A stretch of 43,046 nt of DNA from Ruminococcus sp. (GTDB lineage: Bacteria; Bacillota; Clostridia; Oscillospirales; Ruminococcaceae): contig NZ_JAILNU010000077.1 of the NCBI RefSeq assembly GCF_024691275.1, positions 1 to 43,046 on the forward strand, written 5' to 3'. Shown here piece by piece: positions 13,966 to 22,920 of this stretch (position 1 is its first letter; each line of letters starts with the position of its first letter). A program made the position numbers and the translations under genes. The notes below the pieces were generated by a model. It was given only the letters and a program-made list of their open reading frames with translations. It did no database searches and was not told the DNA's origin.

Positions 13966-15563
13966 TAAGAGTCGGAGGTATAAAGGTCTCGCTGGATACG
14001 GACCTTGCCGACCTTACAGGACTTTGTGAAAAAAAACTGAAAATAAGCCGTGACAGGATCAAAAGCGTAAAGCTCGGAAAGAGATCGGTCGATGCACGAA
14101 AAAAGTCAGATGTGCATTTTCTAATTTCTCTTGATATAGAAGCAAAGGGCGAGGACAAGCTGCTGAAGACCTTGAAGAATGCAGTAAAGCTCGAAAAGAC
14201 GGAGTATATAGTCCCTTTGCTCGGTGAAGCCGCTGACCGACCTGTTATCGTGGGCTTCGGACCCGCAGGAATGTTTGCGGCACTTGTGCTGTCAATGGCA
14301 GGAGCGAAGCCCATAGTCCTTGAAAGAGGCGGCGATGTGGATTCACGCTGCAAGGCAGTGGAGGAATTCCAGAGCGGCGGCAGACTTGATCCTGAGTGCA
14401 ATGTACAGTTCGGCGAAGGCGGAGCAGGTACATTTTCCGACGGAAAGCTTACAACAGGCATCAAGGACAGACGTATAGGCTGGGTATTCGAGCGCCTTGT
14501 GGAGTTCGGAGCACCTGACGAGATACTCTGGCTCGCTAAGCCGCATATCGGCACGGATAAGCTGCGCGGAGCTGTAAAGTCGCTCCGTGAGCGCGTCATC
14601 TCTCTGGGTGGAGAAGTTCGCTTCAACTCAAAATTCTGTGGATTTGAGGCTGAAAACGGCAGCCTTACTGCGGTGAGATATGAGCATGGCGGAAAAACCG
14701 AAACAATAGATACGAACAGCCTTATCCTTGCATCAGGTCACAGTGCAAGAGATGTTTTTGAGCTGCTTTATAAAGAAAATATAGCCCTTTCGCAGAAGAA
14801 TTTCTCGGTGGGAGTTCGTGCGGAGCATCTCCGCAGTGACATAGACAAGGCGATGTACGGCGATTTTGCAGGGCACCCTGCACTGAAAGCGGCAGATTAT
14901 AAGCTTGCTGTTCACCTTCCTAACGGACGTACACTGTACACGTTCTGTATGTGTCCTGGAGGATATGTTGTGGCAGCTTCTTCGGAGGAGGGCAGGCTTG
15001 CTGTCAATGGCATGAGCTGCTTTGCCCGTGATGCCGAAAACTCCAACAGTGCTCTCCTTGTGAATGTGGGGACTGAGGACTACGGCAGCGATCACCCACT
15101 TGCAGGTATGTACTTTCAGCGTGAGCTTGAGGAGAAAGCCTTTAAGGCAGGCGGCTGCGATTACCGCGCACCTGCGGCGGTGCTGCGTGATTTCATGGAA
15201 GGCAGGGTAAGCGATAAACTCGGAAGAGTCAAGCCGTCCTATCGTCCGTCGGTAAAGTTTGCAGCTCCCGAGGAGTATCTCCCTGATTTTGTATGCGAGT
15301 CACTTAAACTCGGCATAAAGGAAATGGGAAAGAAGATAAAGGGCTTTGACGACGGAGATACACTGCTTACAGGCATAGAGAGCCGCAGCAGCTCTCCTGT
15401 ACGCATAAACCGCGGTGAGGATATGCAGTCGCTGTCACTGAAAGGCTTGTTCCCCTGCGGAGAAGGAGCAGGCTACGCAGGCGGCATAGTTTCTGCGGCA
15501 GTTGATGGTATGAAGTGTGCGGAAGCAGTCTGTGAAAGAATAGAAGGGCAGCGTAAAAACTGA
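13962..15563 (+). CDS. FAD-dependent dehydrogenase of the COG2509 type
   Basis: This 533-residue protein has an N-terminal domain of about 90 residues resembling the ferredoxin-like front of this family. FAD-binding GFGPAG follows at 98-103, then VLERGGDVDSRCKAVEEF and QFGEGGAGTFSDGKLTTGI. The C-terminal GLFPCGEGAGYAGGIVSAAVDG closes the FAD site. The family is widespread in Firmicutes and lacks a settled substrate. GGAGG lies 7 nt before ATG 13962, which overlaps the previous stop. Length is normal for the family. Confidence 0.87.
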   Translation: MIRVGGIKVSLDTDLADLTGLCEKKLKISRDRIKSVKLGKRSVDARKKSDVHFLISLDIEAKGEDKLLKTLKNAVKLEKTEYIVPLLGEAADRPVIVGFGPAGMFAALVLSMAGAKPIVLERGGDVDSRCKAVEEFQSGGRLDPECNVQFGEGGAGTFSDGKLTTGIKDRRIGWVFERLVEFGAPDEILWLAKPHIGTDKLRGAVKSLRERVISLGGEVRFNSKFCGFEAENGSLTAVRYEHGGKTETIDTNSLILASGHSARDVFELLYKENIALSQKNFSVGVRAEHLRSDIDKAMYGDFAGHPALKAADYKLAVHLPNGRTLYTFCMCPGGYVVAASSEEGRLAVNGMSCFARDAENSNSALLVNVGTEDYGSDHPLAGMYFQRELEEKAFKAGGCDYRAPAAVLRDFMEGRVSDKLGRVKPSYRPSVKFAAPEEYLPDFVCESLKLGIKEMGKKIKGFDDGDTLLTGIESRSSSPVRINRGEDMQSLSLKGLFPCGEGAGYAGGIVSAAVDGMKCAEAVCERIEGQRKN

Positions 15564-16684
15564 TGAAGATAGTATACATATCAAAAGGAAAGATGTTCCT
15601 GTGCAATGAGGGAAAGGTGTCAGAGCTGCCGTGCGAAAGGGCTGCGAAGTATGCCGATACCGTCAACGAGATAAACAGGAACAAGGAGTGGAAACACAGC
15701 GGCAAGGGTGCGGAGTTCATGGGAGCTGTCGAGCACTATGCAGATGCCGCAGACAGCGCCTGTATTTATGGTATATCCGCAGCTGACAGCGGCATGATAT
15801 ATGCTGCAAAGCTTGGAGAAATGGGCGCGATATACAGGAAAGACACCGATTCGCCAAAAGCTCCCGAGGGACATATCTATACGGGCATGAACAGGCAGAT
15901 AAGCGATATTTCCTTCAAGGACGGCAGGATCGCAGCCATAATGGACGGCCATCTTGCAATATTCGACGAGCGAGGAAATTATGATGAGATGACTGACGGA
16001 GCTTCTATCGAGTCTTCACCATGCTGGTCGGCATCTGACGGCAGGATACTTTGTTCCACCGTCGGCGTGGCTATAGACGGCGGCTCAGGTGTGTCGCCGA
16101 GCTCCATACTCTCGCTTGATCTTGATGCGGGAAAGATAGAGGAGCTCTTTGCGGATAAGGATAATGACCTCATAAAGCCGATGAACGACGCTGACGGAAA
16201 CTATTATTTTATACGCAGACCATACAGACCAAAAACGGAAAAGAGAGAGCCTGTGTGGAAAGCAGTACTGCTGTTTCCCGTGAGACTTATAAAGGCGATA
16301 ATAGGCTTCCTCAATGCGTTCAGTGTCATTTTCGGCGGAGAACCACTCAGGAAAAATCAGCGCAGGGACGACGTGAAAACAAAGAACAAGTCAGGCAGGG
16401 AACTGTATTTCGAGGGAAGACTTCTCGAAGCCGAGAAGAACGAGAAGGAAAATGCCGCTTCGGGAGACAAAAACCCAGGTATCTTCCCGCGCAGCAGAGT
16501 GCTTGTTAGGGTCTCTCCCGACGGAAGCGAGACAGTTCTTAAAAAGGGCGTACTTGATTATACTCTTTGCGACGAGGGAGTGATATACTCCAACGGCAAG
16601 GAACTCATACTTCTCGGAAAAGGCGGCGACGAAAAAGTTATCGCAGATGCGTCCTTTGCAGAAAATTTAAGTGTTATAAAATAA
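15563..16684 (+). CDS. Unknown protein, likely beta-propeller with a hydrophobic insertion
   Basis: I do not recognise this 373-residue protein. It contains short repeated beta-strand segments of the propeller type (GKMFLCNEGKVSEL, DGRIAAIMDGHLAIFDE, DGRILCSTVG, DGVIYSNGKELILLG), so a WD40/TolB-like propeller is likely. Between two such segments lies an insertion (about 225-310). It starts with a hydrophobic/amphipathic stretch around WKAVLLFPVRLIKAIIGFL and continues into a Lys/Arg/Glu-rich region. That could dock on the membrane inner face. There is no signal peptide. It starts inside the previous stop codon (TGATG), so it is coupled to the flavoprotein gene. Confidence 0.8.
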   Translation: MKIVYISKGKMFLCNEGKVSELPCERAAKYADTVNEINRNKEWKHSGKGAEFMGAVEHYADAADSACIYGISAADSGMIYAAKLGEMGAIYRKDTDSPKAPEGHIYTGMNRQISDISFKDGRIAAIMDGHLAIFDERGNYDEMTDGASIESSPCWSASDGRILCSTVGVAIDGGSGVSPSSILSLDLDAGKIEELFADKDNDLIKPMNDADGNYYFIRRPYRPKTEKREPVWKAVLLFPVRLIKAIIGFLNAFSVIFGGEPLRKNQRRDDVKTKNKSGRELYFEGRLLEAEKNEKENAASGDKNPGIFPRSRVLVRVSPDGSETVLKKGVLDYTLCDEGVIYSNGKELILLGKGGDEKVIADASFAENLSVIK

Positions 16685-16700
16685 GAATGGGAGGCTGGAT

Positions 16701-16964
16701 ATGAAGATCAATGTGATCGGCGGAGAAATGGAAAGACAAGAGATCGACGAGTACATAAAGTACGCGGGTCAGAAGTATGTTGGCAGGCAGATAAGTGAAC
16801 TGGATATTATCATTGACGGTGAGTATGTAGACCTCAGAGTCCGCTTCAAGGACATGGATTTTCAGAGAGCCTACCGTTCGGCAGATTATCTGGTGAATAG
16901 TATGGAAAAGCTCAATGATGCAAAGCAGAAGGAGTTTTCCGAAAAGCAGCGCCACAAGGTTTAA
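16701..16964 (+). CDS. Small conserved-looking protein of unknown function
   Basis: An 87-residue charged soluble protein with no recognisable domain. An N-terminal acidic/hydrophobic half (ELDIIIDGEYVDLRVRF) precedes an Arg/Lys-rich helix (about 55-87). A perfect GGGAGG SD lies 7 nt before ATG 16701. The gaps to its neighbours are 16 and 10 nt. Strong translation signals and tight packing argue that it is a real gene; its role is unknown. Confidence 0.8.
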   Translation: MKINVIGGEMERQEIDEYIKYAGQKYVGRQISELDIIIDGEYVDLRVRFKDMDFQRAYRSADYLVNSMEKLNDAKQKEFSEKQRHKV

Positions 16965-16974
16965 GGAGTACTGA

Positions 16975-17829
16975 ATGAATTTAACGAACATCGGCACAGT
17001 CAAGGAGATATTGTCACGTCACGGTTTCAGTTTCTCGAAGGGACTGGGACAGAACTTTATCATAAATCCTGATATATGCCCGAAAATAGCAGAAAACGGC
17101 AATGCCTGCAAGGGCTTTGGTGTCCTTGAGATAGGAACGGGCATTGGAGTTCTCACAGCTGAGCTTGCAAAGCGGGCAGACAAGGTCACGGCAGTAGAGA
17201 TCGACACTCGTCTTCTGCCCATACTTGAGGAGACACTTGCAGATTTTGATAATGTGAAGATCATCAACGAGGACGTAATGAAATGCGACCTCCACAAGCT
17301 CATAGATGAGGAGTTTTCAGGGCTGAAAACAGCGGTATGTGCGAATCTTCCGTATTACATCACATCACCGATAATCATGATGCTCCTTGAAAGCAGACTG
17401 CCGATCGAGTCGATAACGGTAATGGTTCAGAAGGAAGCAGCACAGCGCCTTTGCGCAAAGGTGGGCACAAGAGATTCGGGAGCTATAACAGTGGGCGTAA
17501 ATTATTTTGGCACCGTAAAGAAGCTTTTTGACGTTTCACGCGGCAGCTTCATGCCTGCCCCGAATGTTGACTCGGCAGTAATAAGGATAGACCTCAATTC
17601 AGAGCATCGCCTTGATGAGGAAAGCGAACGCTTTTTCTTCAAAGTGGTGAAAGCAGGTTTTGAGCAGCGCCGCAAGACTCTCGCAAATGCTCTGTCGTCC
17701 ATAATGGGCATACCTAAGGATAAGGTATATGCGGCTCTCGGCAGCATCGGGCTTCCTGAGACAGCACGTATAGAACAGCTCGATATGGAGCAGCTTGTTG
17801 CTTTTGCGGCAGAGATCGGGAAAAACTGA
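16975..17829 (+). CDS. rsmA: 16S rRNA (adenine1518/1519-N6) dimethyltransferase
   Basis: This 284-residue SAM-dependent methyltransferase dimethylates two adjacent adenines in the 3'-terminal helix of 16S rRNA. Motifs are GQNF (25-28), SAM-binding EIGTGIG (52-58), the AVEID acidic loop (73-77) and catalytic NLPY (124-127). The C-terminal helical domain has FEQRRKTLANALSS. AAGGAG precedes the ATG. Only one base separates its stop from cbiL, which places a housekeeping gene directly at the head of the cobalamin block. Confidence 0.95.
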   Translation: MNLTNIGTVKEILSRHGFSFSKGLGQNFIINPDICPKIAENGNACKGFGVLEIGTGIGVLTAELAKRADKVTAVEIDTRLLPILEETLADFDNVKIINEDVMKCDLHKLIDEEFSGLKTAVCANLPYYITSPIIMMLLESRLPIESITVMVQKEAAQRLCAKVGTRDSGAITVGVNYFGTVKKLFDVSRGSFMPAPNVDSAVIRIDLNSEHRLDEESERFFFKVVKAGFEQRRKTLANALSSIMGIPKDKVYAALGSIGLPETARIEQLDMEQLVAFAAEIGKN

Positions 17830-17830
17830 C

Positions 17831-18517
17831 ATGGGAAAACTTTACGGAGTAAGCGTCGGAGCAGGTGATCCTCAGCTAATGACGCTGAAAGCGGTACAGA
17901 TCATCAGAGAATGCAGCGTGATTGCAGTTCCGCGCACAAGCGGCAGCAATACACTTGCACTTTCCATTGCCGAGAGCGTATGCGACCTATCGGTCAAGCG
18001 TATCATTTATGTTGATTTTCCCATGAGCCGCGACGAAAATGTTCTGAACGCAAACTATGACAAAGCCGCAAAACAGCTTTGTGCAGAGCTTGGGAGCAAT
18101 GACGCTGCCATGCTTGCTCTCGGCGATATCTCGGTCTATTCCACGTTCAGCTATATTGCGGAGCGCGTTCGCAGACTTGGCTTCGATGTGGAGATATGCC
18201 CCGGAGTTACCAGCTTCAGCGCAGCGGCAGCTCTGCTCGGCAAACCGCTTTGTCTCGGCAGAAAGCCTCTGCATATCATTCCGTATGACTGCGAAGAACT
18301 TGAAGAAATGCTGGAACTTAGCGGAACGAAGGTCATCATGAAGGCAGGGAAGAATTCAGTTGAACTCATAGAACTGCTTCGCAGAAAGGGACTTGTGGAG
18401 CATACATCTGTCGCAGTGAACTGCGGACTACCTGATGAAAGATTGTACCGCAGCTGCGGTGAGGTAAGCAATGAAACAGGCTATTTCACCGTATTTATTA
18501 TAAGTGACGGGGAGTGA
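17831..18517 (+). CDS. cbiL: Precorrin-2/cobalt-factor II C20-methyltransferase
   Basis: This 228-residue protein adds the C20 methyl group, the first committed methylation of corrin synthesis. Family signs are the N-terminal VSVGAGDPQLMTLKA, a GDISVYSTFSYI motif and PGVTSFSAAAALLG, all typical of the tetrapyrrole methylase fold. ATG 17831 lacks a strong SD (only a GGG about 10 nt upstream), so translation probably couples to rsmA, whose stop ends one base earlier. It opens an 18-gene corrinoid block. Confidence 0.93.
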   Translation: MGKLYGVSVGAGDPQLMTLKAVQIIRECSVIAVPRTSGSNTLALSIAESVCDLSVKRIIYVDFPMSRDENVLNANYDKAAKQLCAELGSNDAAMLALGDISVYSTFSYIAERVRRLGFDVEICPGVTSFSAAAALLGKPLCLGRKPLHIIPYDCEELEEMLELSGTKVIMKAGKNSVELIELLRRKGLVEHTSVAVNCGLPDERLYRSCGEVSNETGYFTVFIISDGE

Positions 18518-18521
18518 GCTC

Positions 18522-19664
18522 ATGAAACTTGATGAGTTTATTTACAAAGGCTCGCAGAAAATGCGCTGCGGTTATACTACAGGTTCATGTGCTGCGGCAG
18601 CTGCAAAGGCAGCGGCGGAAATGCTCCTTACGGGACGGCGCACAGATACGGTGGAGCTTATGACTCCCAAAGGGATACTGCTTCGTCCGGATATAACAGA
18701 GCAGATCGTCGGCAGTGACTTTGCCTCATGTGCAGTTATCAAGGACAGCGGTGACGATCCCGATGTTACTGACGGTATAAGGGTATGCGCAGCTGTAAGG
18801 ACTTCGGACAGCGGCGTTAGGATACTTGGCGGCGAAGGCATCGGCAGAGTTACAAAGGCAGGTCTTGACCAGCCTGTGGGAGAAGCTGCTATCAATTCTG
18901 TGCCGCGAAAAATGATAACATCGGCAGTTATGGAAATTGCTGAAAAGTACGGCTATTCAGGCGGCTTTGAGGTTACTGTCTCAGTTCCCGGCGGTGAGGA
19001 GCTGGCATACAAGACGTACAATCCGAGAATGGGCATAGAAGGCGGTATCTCAATTATCGGCACCAGCGGCATAGTCGAACCCATGAGCAATACCGCTCTT
19101 GTGGAAACTATCCGTACCGAGGCGAAAATGCGTCGTGCTGAGGGTCAGAGAAATATGCTGCTGACTATCGGCAATTACAGTGAGAGCTTTGTGCAGAACG
19201 AGCTGCCGTTCTCACTTGAGCGCAGTGTCACTTGCAGTAATTTTATCGGCGATGCCATAGATATCGGACTGGAACTTGGATTTGAGTCCATACTTATCGT
19301 CGGACACATCGGCAAACTCGTAAAACTTGGCGCAGGTATCATGAATACCCATTCATCGTGGGCTGACGGCAGAATGGACGTACTCGTCACCTGCGGAGTT
19401 CTTGCTGGAGCAGATGCGGATACACTGAAAAGGCTGCCTGACTGTGCTACAGCAGACGCAGCGATGGATATACTTGATGAAGCGGGCTATCTTGAAAAAA
19501 CGGTGAAAGTACTCGAAAAGCGCATGGAATACTACCTCCGTGCGAGAGTAAAGGAACAGGTCAGGATAGCCGCTGTTTCTTTTTCGTACAAACGGGAACT
19601 TATCATAAAGACGAGCCTCGCTGATGAACTTATCGAGGCTGTCAGGGGGGAAGAAAATGGTTGA
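18522..19664 (+). CDS. cbiD: Cobalt-precorrin-5B C1-methyltransferase
   Basis: This 380-residue protein methylates C1 during ring contraction in the anaerobic route. CbiD signatures are present: the RCGYTTGSCAAAAAKAAAEML start, DSGDDPDVTDG, IGRVTKAGL, and HIGKLVKLGAGIMNTHSSWADGR (split here by gaps in conservation only). GGGGAG at 18509-18514 lies 7 nt before ATG 18522. CbiD is specific to the oxygen-independent pathway, so it identifies which route is encoded. Confidence 0.95.
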   Translation: MKLDEFIYKGSQKMRCGYTTGSCAAAAAKAAAEMLLTGRRTDTVELMTPKGILLRPDITEQIVGSDFASCAVIKDSGDDPDVTDGIRVCAAVRTSDSGVRILGGEGIGRVTKAGLDQPVGEAAINSVPRKMITSAVMEIAEKYGYSGGFEVTVSVPGGEELAYKTYNPRMGIEGGISIIGTSGIVEPMSNTALVETIRTEAKMRRAEGQRNMLLTIGNYSESFVQNELPFSLERSVTCSNFIGDAIDIGLELGFESILIVGHIGKLVKLGAGIMNTHSSWADGRMDVLVTCGVLAGADADTLKRLPDCATADAAMDILDEAGYLEKTVKVLEKRMEYYLRARVKEQVRIAAVSFSYKRELIIKTSLADELIEAVRGEENG

Positions 19665-20415
19665 ATTTGTAGGTGCCGGCTGTGGAGCAGCTGATCTGAT
19701 AACGTTAAGGGGAAAAAGACTCATAGAGGAAGCAGATGTTATAATATATGCAGGCTCTCTGGTAAATCCTGAGCTGCTTGCGTATGCAAAGTCTGATTGT
19801 GAGATATACAACAGTGCGCTCATGCATCTTGATGAAGTCATTGAAATAATGAAAAAAGCCGAAGTATCAGGGAAAACTACAGTTCGTCTGCATACGGGCG
19901 ATCCGTGTGTATACGGAGCTGTCAGAGAGCAGATGGACAGGCTCGAAGAACTTGGGATAGAGTACAGTGTTACTCCGGGAGTAAGCTCATTCTGCGGAGC
20001 TGCTGCGGCTTTAAGAGCTGAATATACACTGCCCGATGTGTCTCAGACAGTGATACTCACCAGAATGGCTGGACGCACTCCTGTTCCCGAAAGAGAGAGT
20101 ATCGAGAGCCTTGCAGCTCATCATGCAACCATGGTTATATTTCTTAGTACAGGTATGCTCGATGAGCTTGCGAAGCAGCTTATTGCAGGCGGATACAGTG
20201 CGGATACGCCTGCGGCTATAGTTTATAAGGCTACATGGAGCGATGAAAAGATAGTTCGCTGCACTGTGGGCAAACTTGCGGAAGAAGCTCGGAAAAACAG
20301 TATATCCAAAACCGCACTTATAACCGTAGGAGATTTCCTCGGTGATGATTATGCGCTGTCAAAGCTTTACGACAAGCATTTTGAGACAGGATTCAGAAAG
20401 GCAGAGGACGTATGA
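19657..20415 (+). CDS. cbiF: Cobalt-precorrin-4 C11-methyltransferase
   Basis: This 252-residue tetrapyrrole methylase has GAGCGAADLITLRGKRLI at the N-terminus, HTGDPCVYGAVREQ and TPGVSSFCGAAAAL, which match CbiF/CobM. It transfers methyl to C11. A G-rich SD (GGGGGGAAG) precedes ATG 19657, which lies 8 nt inside cbiD. Confidence 0.94.
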   Translation: MVEFVGAGCGAADLITLRGKRLIEEADVIIYAGSLVNPELLAYAKSDCEIYNSALMHLDEVIEIMKKAEVSGKTTVRLHTGDPCVYGAVREQMDRLEELGIEYSVTPGVSSFCGAAAALRAEYTLPDVSQTVILTRMAGRTPVPERESIESLAAHHATMVIFLSTGMLDELAKQLIAGGYSADTPAAIVYKATWSDEKIVRCTVGKLAEEARKNSISKTALITVGDFLGDDYALSKLYDKHFETGFRKAEDV

Positions 20416-21449
20416 ATATCGCAGTATTTTCCGTTACCGAAAACGGCAGGCAGCTTTCACAGAGGGTCAGCGGTCTGCTCGGCGGAGAGCACAAAGTCAG
20501 CCGTTATTGCTTCCACAAGCATACCGATGACGATGCAGCTGTATTCTGGAATATTGGCAGTATGGTCGGAAGACTTTTTGAGCGCTCCGACGCATTTATA
20601 TTCATATGTGCCTGCGGGATCGCAGTTCGTGCAGTAACGCCGTATATCGGAACAAAAGCCGATGATCCTGCCGTTATCGTCATGGACGACTGCGGAAGGT
20701 TCGTTATACCTGTCCTTTCGGGACATATCGGCGGAGCAAACAGGCTCTCTGAGGTAATAGCCGAACGCATTGATGCGACTGCGGTAATAACTACCGCTAC
20801 CGATACGGGTGGAAAATTCTCGCCCGACAGCTTTGCGGTGGCAAATAACTTGATAATCACTGATCTGAAGGCTGCAAAGGACATTGCGGCAGCTGTTCTC
20901 GACGATGAAAAGATAGGTTTTTCCAGCAGTTACAGTCACAGTGGACTTCCCGAGGAGCTTACTGAATTCGGCATATGCAGGACGGGGATATACATTGGTA
21001 CTGACAGGAATGCTCAGCCTTTTGATGTCACGCTGCGGCTCATTCCGAGAAATATAGTCCTTGGTATAGGCTGCAAAAAAGGAACTTCCTGTGAAGCTAT
21101 CATGAACGCAGCGGAAGAAGTGCTCGGAAGGTATCAGCTTGATATGAGAATGATATCTAAGATATGTACTATTGATATCAAAAAGGACGAAAAGGGACTC
21201 CTTGAGTTCTGTGAGAAAAACGGCTGCGAGCTTACTGTGTTTACAGCCGAGGAGCTCATGAGCGTCAGCGGTGATTTTGAGCCGTCGGGATTTGTGCTCG
21301 AAACCACAGGTGCGGACAATGTGTGTGAACGCAGTGCGGTGCTGGGCAGCGGCGGAAAGCTGATAATACGAAAAAACGCACTTGACGGTGTGACAGTGGC
21401 GGCTGCGGAAATGCCTGTGTATCTTGATTTTGAAAGGAAGGTCTTATGA
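20412..21449 (+). CDS. cbiG: Cobalt-precorrin-5A hydrolase
   Basis: This 345-residue protein opens the delta-lactone and releases acetaldehyde (the C20 fragment) during anaerobic ring contraction. The N-terminal domain has CACGIAVRAVTPYIG and VLSGHIGGANRLSE, and the C-terminal domain has NIVLGIGCKKGTSCE; these are CbiG hallmarks. It overlaps cbiF by 4 nt (ATGA) and is followed by cbiH with the same overlap. Confidence 0.94.
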   Translation: MNIAVFSVTENGRQLSQRVSGLLGGEHKVSRYCFHKHTDDDAAVFWNIGSMVGRLFERSDAFIFICACGIAVRAVTPYIGTKADDPAVIVMDDCGRFVIPVLSGHIGGANRLSEVIAERIDATAVITTATDTGGKFSPDSFAVANNLIITDLKAAKDIAAAVLDDEKIGFSSSYSHSGLPEELTEFGICRTGIYIGTDRNAQPFDVTLRLIPRNIVLGIGCKKGTSCEAIMNAAEEVLGRYQLDMRMISKICTIDIKKDEKGLLEFCEKNGCELTVFTAEELMSVSGDFEPSGFVLETTGADNVCERSAVLGSGGKLIIRKNALDGVTVAAAEMPVYLDFERKVL

Positions 21450-22174
21450 AGCTCTATGTTGTTGGAATAGGCTGCGGAAGCAGAAACGGTCTTACGCTCG
21501 AAGCAGAAGAAGTTCTGCGGAATTGTGATATAATCGTCGGATATACGGTATATATCGAGCAGATCAAGCGGTATTACCCTGATAAGGAATGCTTTTCCAC
21601 AGGAATGAAGCACGAGACAGAACGTGTGGAGCTTGCTCTGAGACTTGCAGGAGAAGGACAGAATATAGCTCTTGTATGCAGCGGAGACAGTCAGATATAC
21701 GGTATGGCAGGACTTGCCATGGAGATGTCGGAAAAGTTCCCGAATGTGGAAGTGGAAGTTGTAGCTGGAGTTACTGCTGCAATAAGCGGCGGAGCTGTGC
21801 TCGGTTCTCCCATGACTCATGACTTCGCGGTGATAAGCCTGTCTGATCTGCTTACTCCGATGGAAAAAATAGTGAAGCGGCTTCGCTGTGCTGCAGAGGG
21901 GGATTTTGTTATCGCACTGTATAATCCCTCGTCCAAAAAAAGAGTGGATCATCTGCAAAAAGCCTGTGATATCATGCTTGAATACCGCTCACCGAAAACA
22001 GTGTGCGGCATAGTGAAGAATATAGGCAGGGACGGTCAGGAAAGCCGTATAATGGAGCTTTCGGAGCTTCGTGATACACAGGTGGATATGTTTACAACAG
22101 TATTTATAGGCAACTCCGAGACCCGTGTCATCAACGGAAAAATGGTAACGCCGAGAGGCTATCGGAATGTGTGA
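21446..22174 (+). CDS. cbiH: Precorrin-3B/cobalt-factor III C17-methyltransferase
   Basis: This 242-residue tetrapyrrole methylase performs C17 methylation and ring contraction. Motifs include VVGIGCGSRNGLTLEAEEVL, CSGDSQIYGMAGL, VAGVTAAISGGAVLGSPM, and ALYNPSSKKRVDHL. It is the single-domain CbiH form without the extra Fe-S domain seen in some species. AAGGAAGG lies upstream of the ATG, which overlaps cbiG by 4 nt. Confidence 0.94.
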   Translation: MKLYVVGIGCGSRNGLTLEAEEVLRNCDIIVGYTVYIEQIKRYYPDKECFSTGMKHETERVELALRLAGEGQNIALVCSGDSQIYGMAGLAMEMSEKFPNVEVEVVAGVTAAISGGAVLGSPMTHDFAVISLSDLLTPMEKIVKRLRCAAEGDFVIALYNPSSKKRVDHLQKACDIMLEYRSPKTVCGIVKNIGRDGQESRIMELSELRDTQVDMFTTVFIGNSETRVINGKMVTPRGYRNV

Positions 22175-22916
22175 GCTGCTCATCTTCGGAGGGACTACTG
22201 AGGGCAGGGAACTGGCTGAATACTGCGTTGAAGTCGGAGTGCCAACGGCTGTATCCGTGGCGACCGAATACGGCGGAGGACTTCTTCCGAACAGTGAAAG
22301 GCTGCATATCATGGTCGGCAGACTTGACAGCGAACATATGAAAATGCTTATGCGTGATATAGGCTGCCGAGCTGTTATTGATGCAACTCACCCATATGCG
22401 ACTGAGGTCACTGAGAATATAAAAGCTGCCTGCAATGCTGCGGATATCCCGTATCACAGGCTTCTGAGGGCTTCCGAAGATCTGACCGGCTGTTCGGTCT
22501 ATCCCTCGATGCATGAGCTCGTGGAAAGACTTAACAGCGGCAATGAGACTGTCCTCAGTACTCTCGGGAGCAAGGAATTTGCGAAGCTTACAGAGGTGCG
22601 CGGATACGCCGAGCGTATCTGGTGCAGAGCCCTGCCCACTGCTGAGATACGCCGTCAATGCAGGGAATACGGTTTTGCGGAAGATCAAATGATACTGGAA
22701 AAAGGTCCGTTCTCGGTCGAGCAGAATATCGCTCATATACGTATGAGCGGGGCGAAGCTCATCGTTACAAAGGAGAGCGGCACAGCAGGAGGTTTTCCTG
22801 AAAAAATAGAGGCTGCGAGACAGTGCGGCATTGAGGCGCTGGTTCTTGCAAGACCCTCAGAAGTCGGAAATACAATGGACGAGATCAAAAATATCATACT
22901 GAAAATGAGGAGGTGA
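22167..22916 (+). CDS. cbiJ: Cobalt-precorrin-6A reductase
   Basis: This 249-residue protein reduces the macrocycle of cobalt-precorrin-6A using a nicotinamide cofactor. Signatures are FGGTTEGRELAEY near residues 7-19, AVIDATHPYATEVTENI, and FTSKESGTAGGF-like VTKESGTAGGFPEK near the end. It overlaps cbiH by 8 nt. Its 3' end carries the AGGAGGTGA that serves as SD for the next gene. Confidence 0.93.
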   Translation: MCELLIFGGTTEGRELAEYCVEVGVPTAVSVATEYGGGLLPNSERLHIMVGRLDSEHMKMLMRDIGCRAVIDATHPYATEVTENIKAACNAADIPYHRLLRASEDLTGCSVYPSMHELVERLNSGNETVLSTLGSKEFAKLTEVRGYAERIWCRALPTAEIRRQCREYGFAEDQMILEKGPFSVEQNIAHIRMSGAKLIVTKESGTAGGFPEKIEAARQCGIEALVLARPSEVGNTMDEIKNIILKMRR

Positions 22917-22920
22917 TGAG

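Noticed and set aside
22131..22736. Long minus-strand open frames inside the cobalamin genes
   Set aside because: They are shadows of recognised cbi genes on the plus strand, which have conserved motifs and coupled starts.
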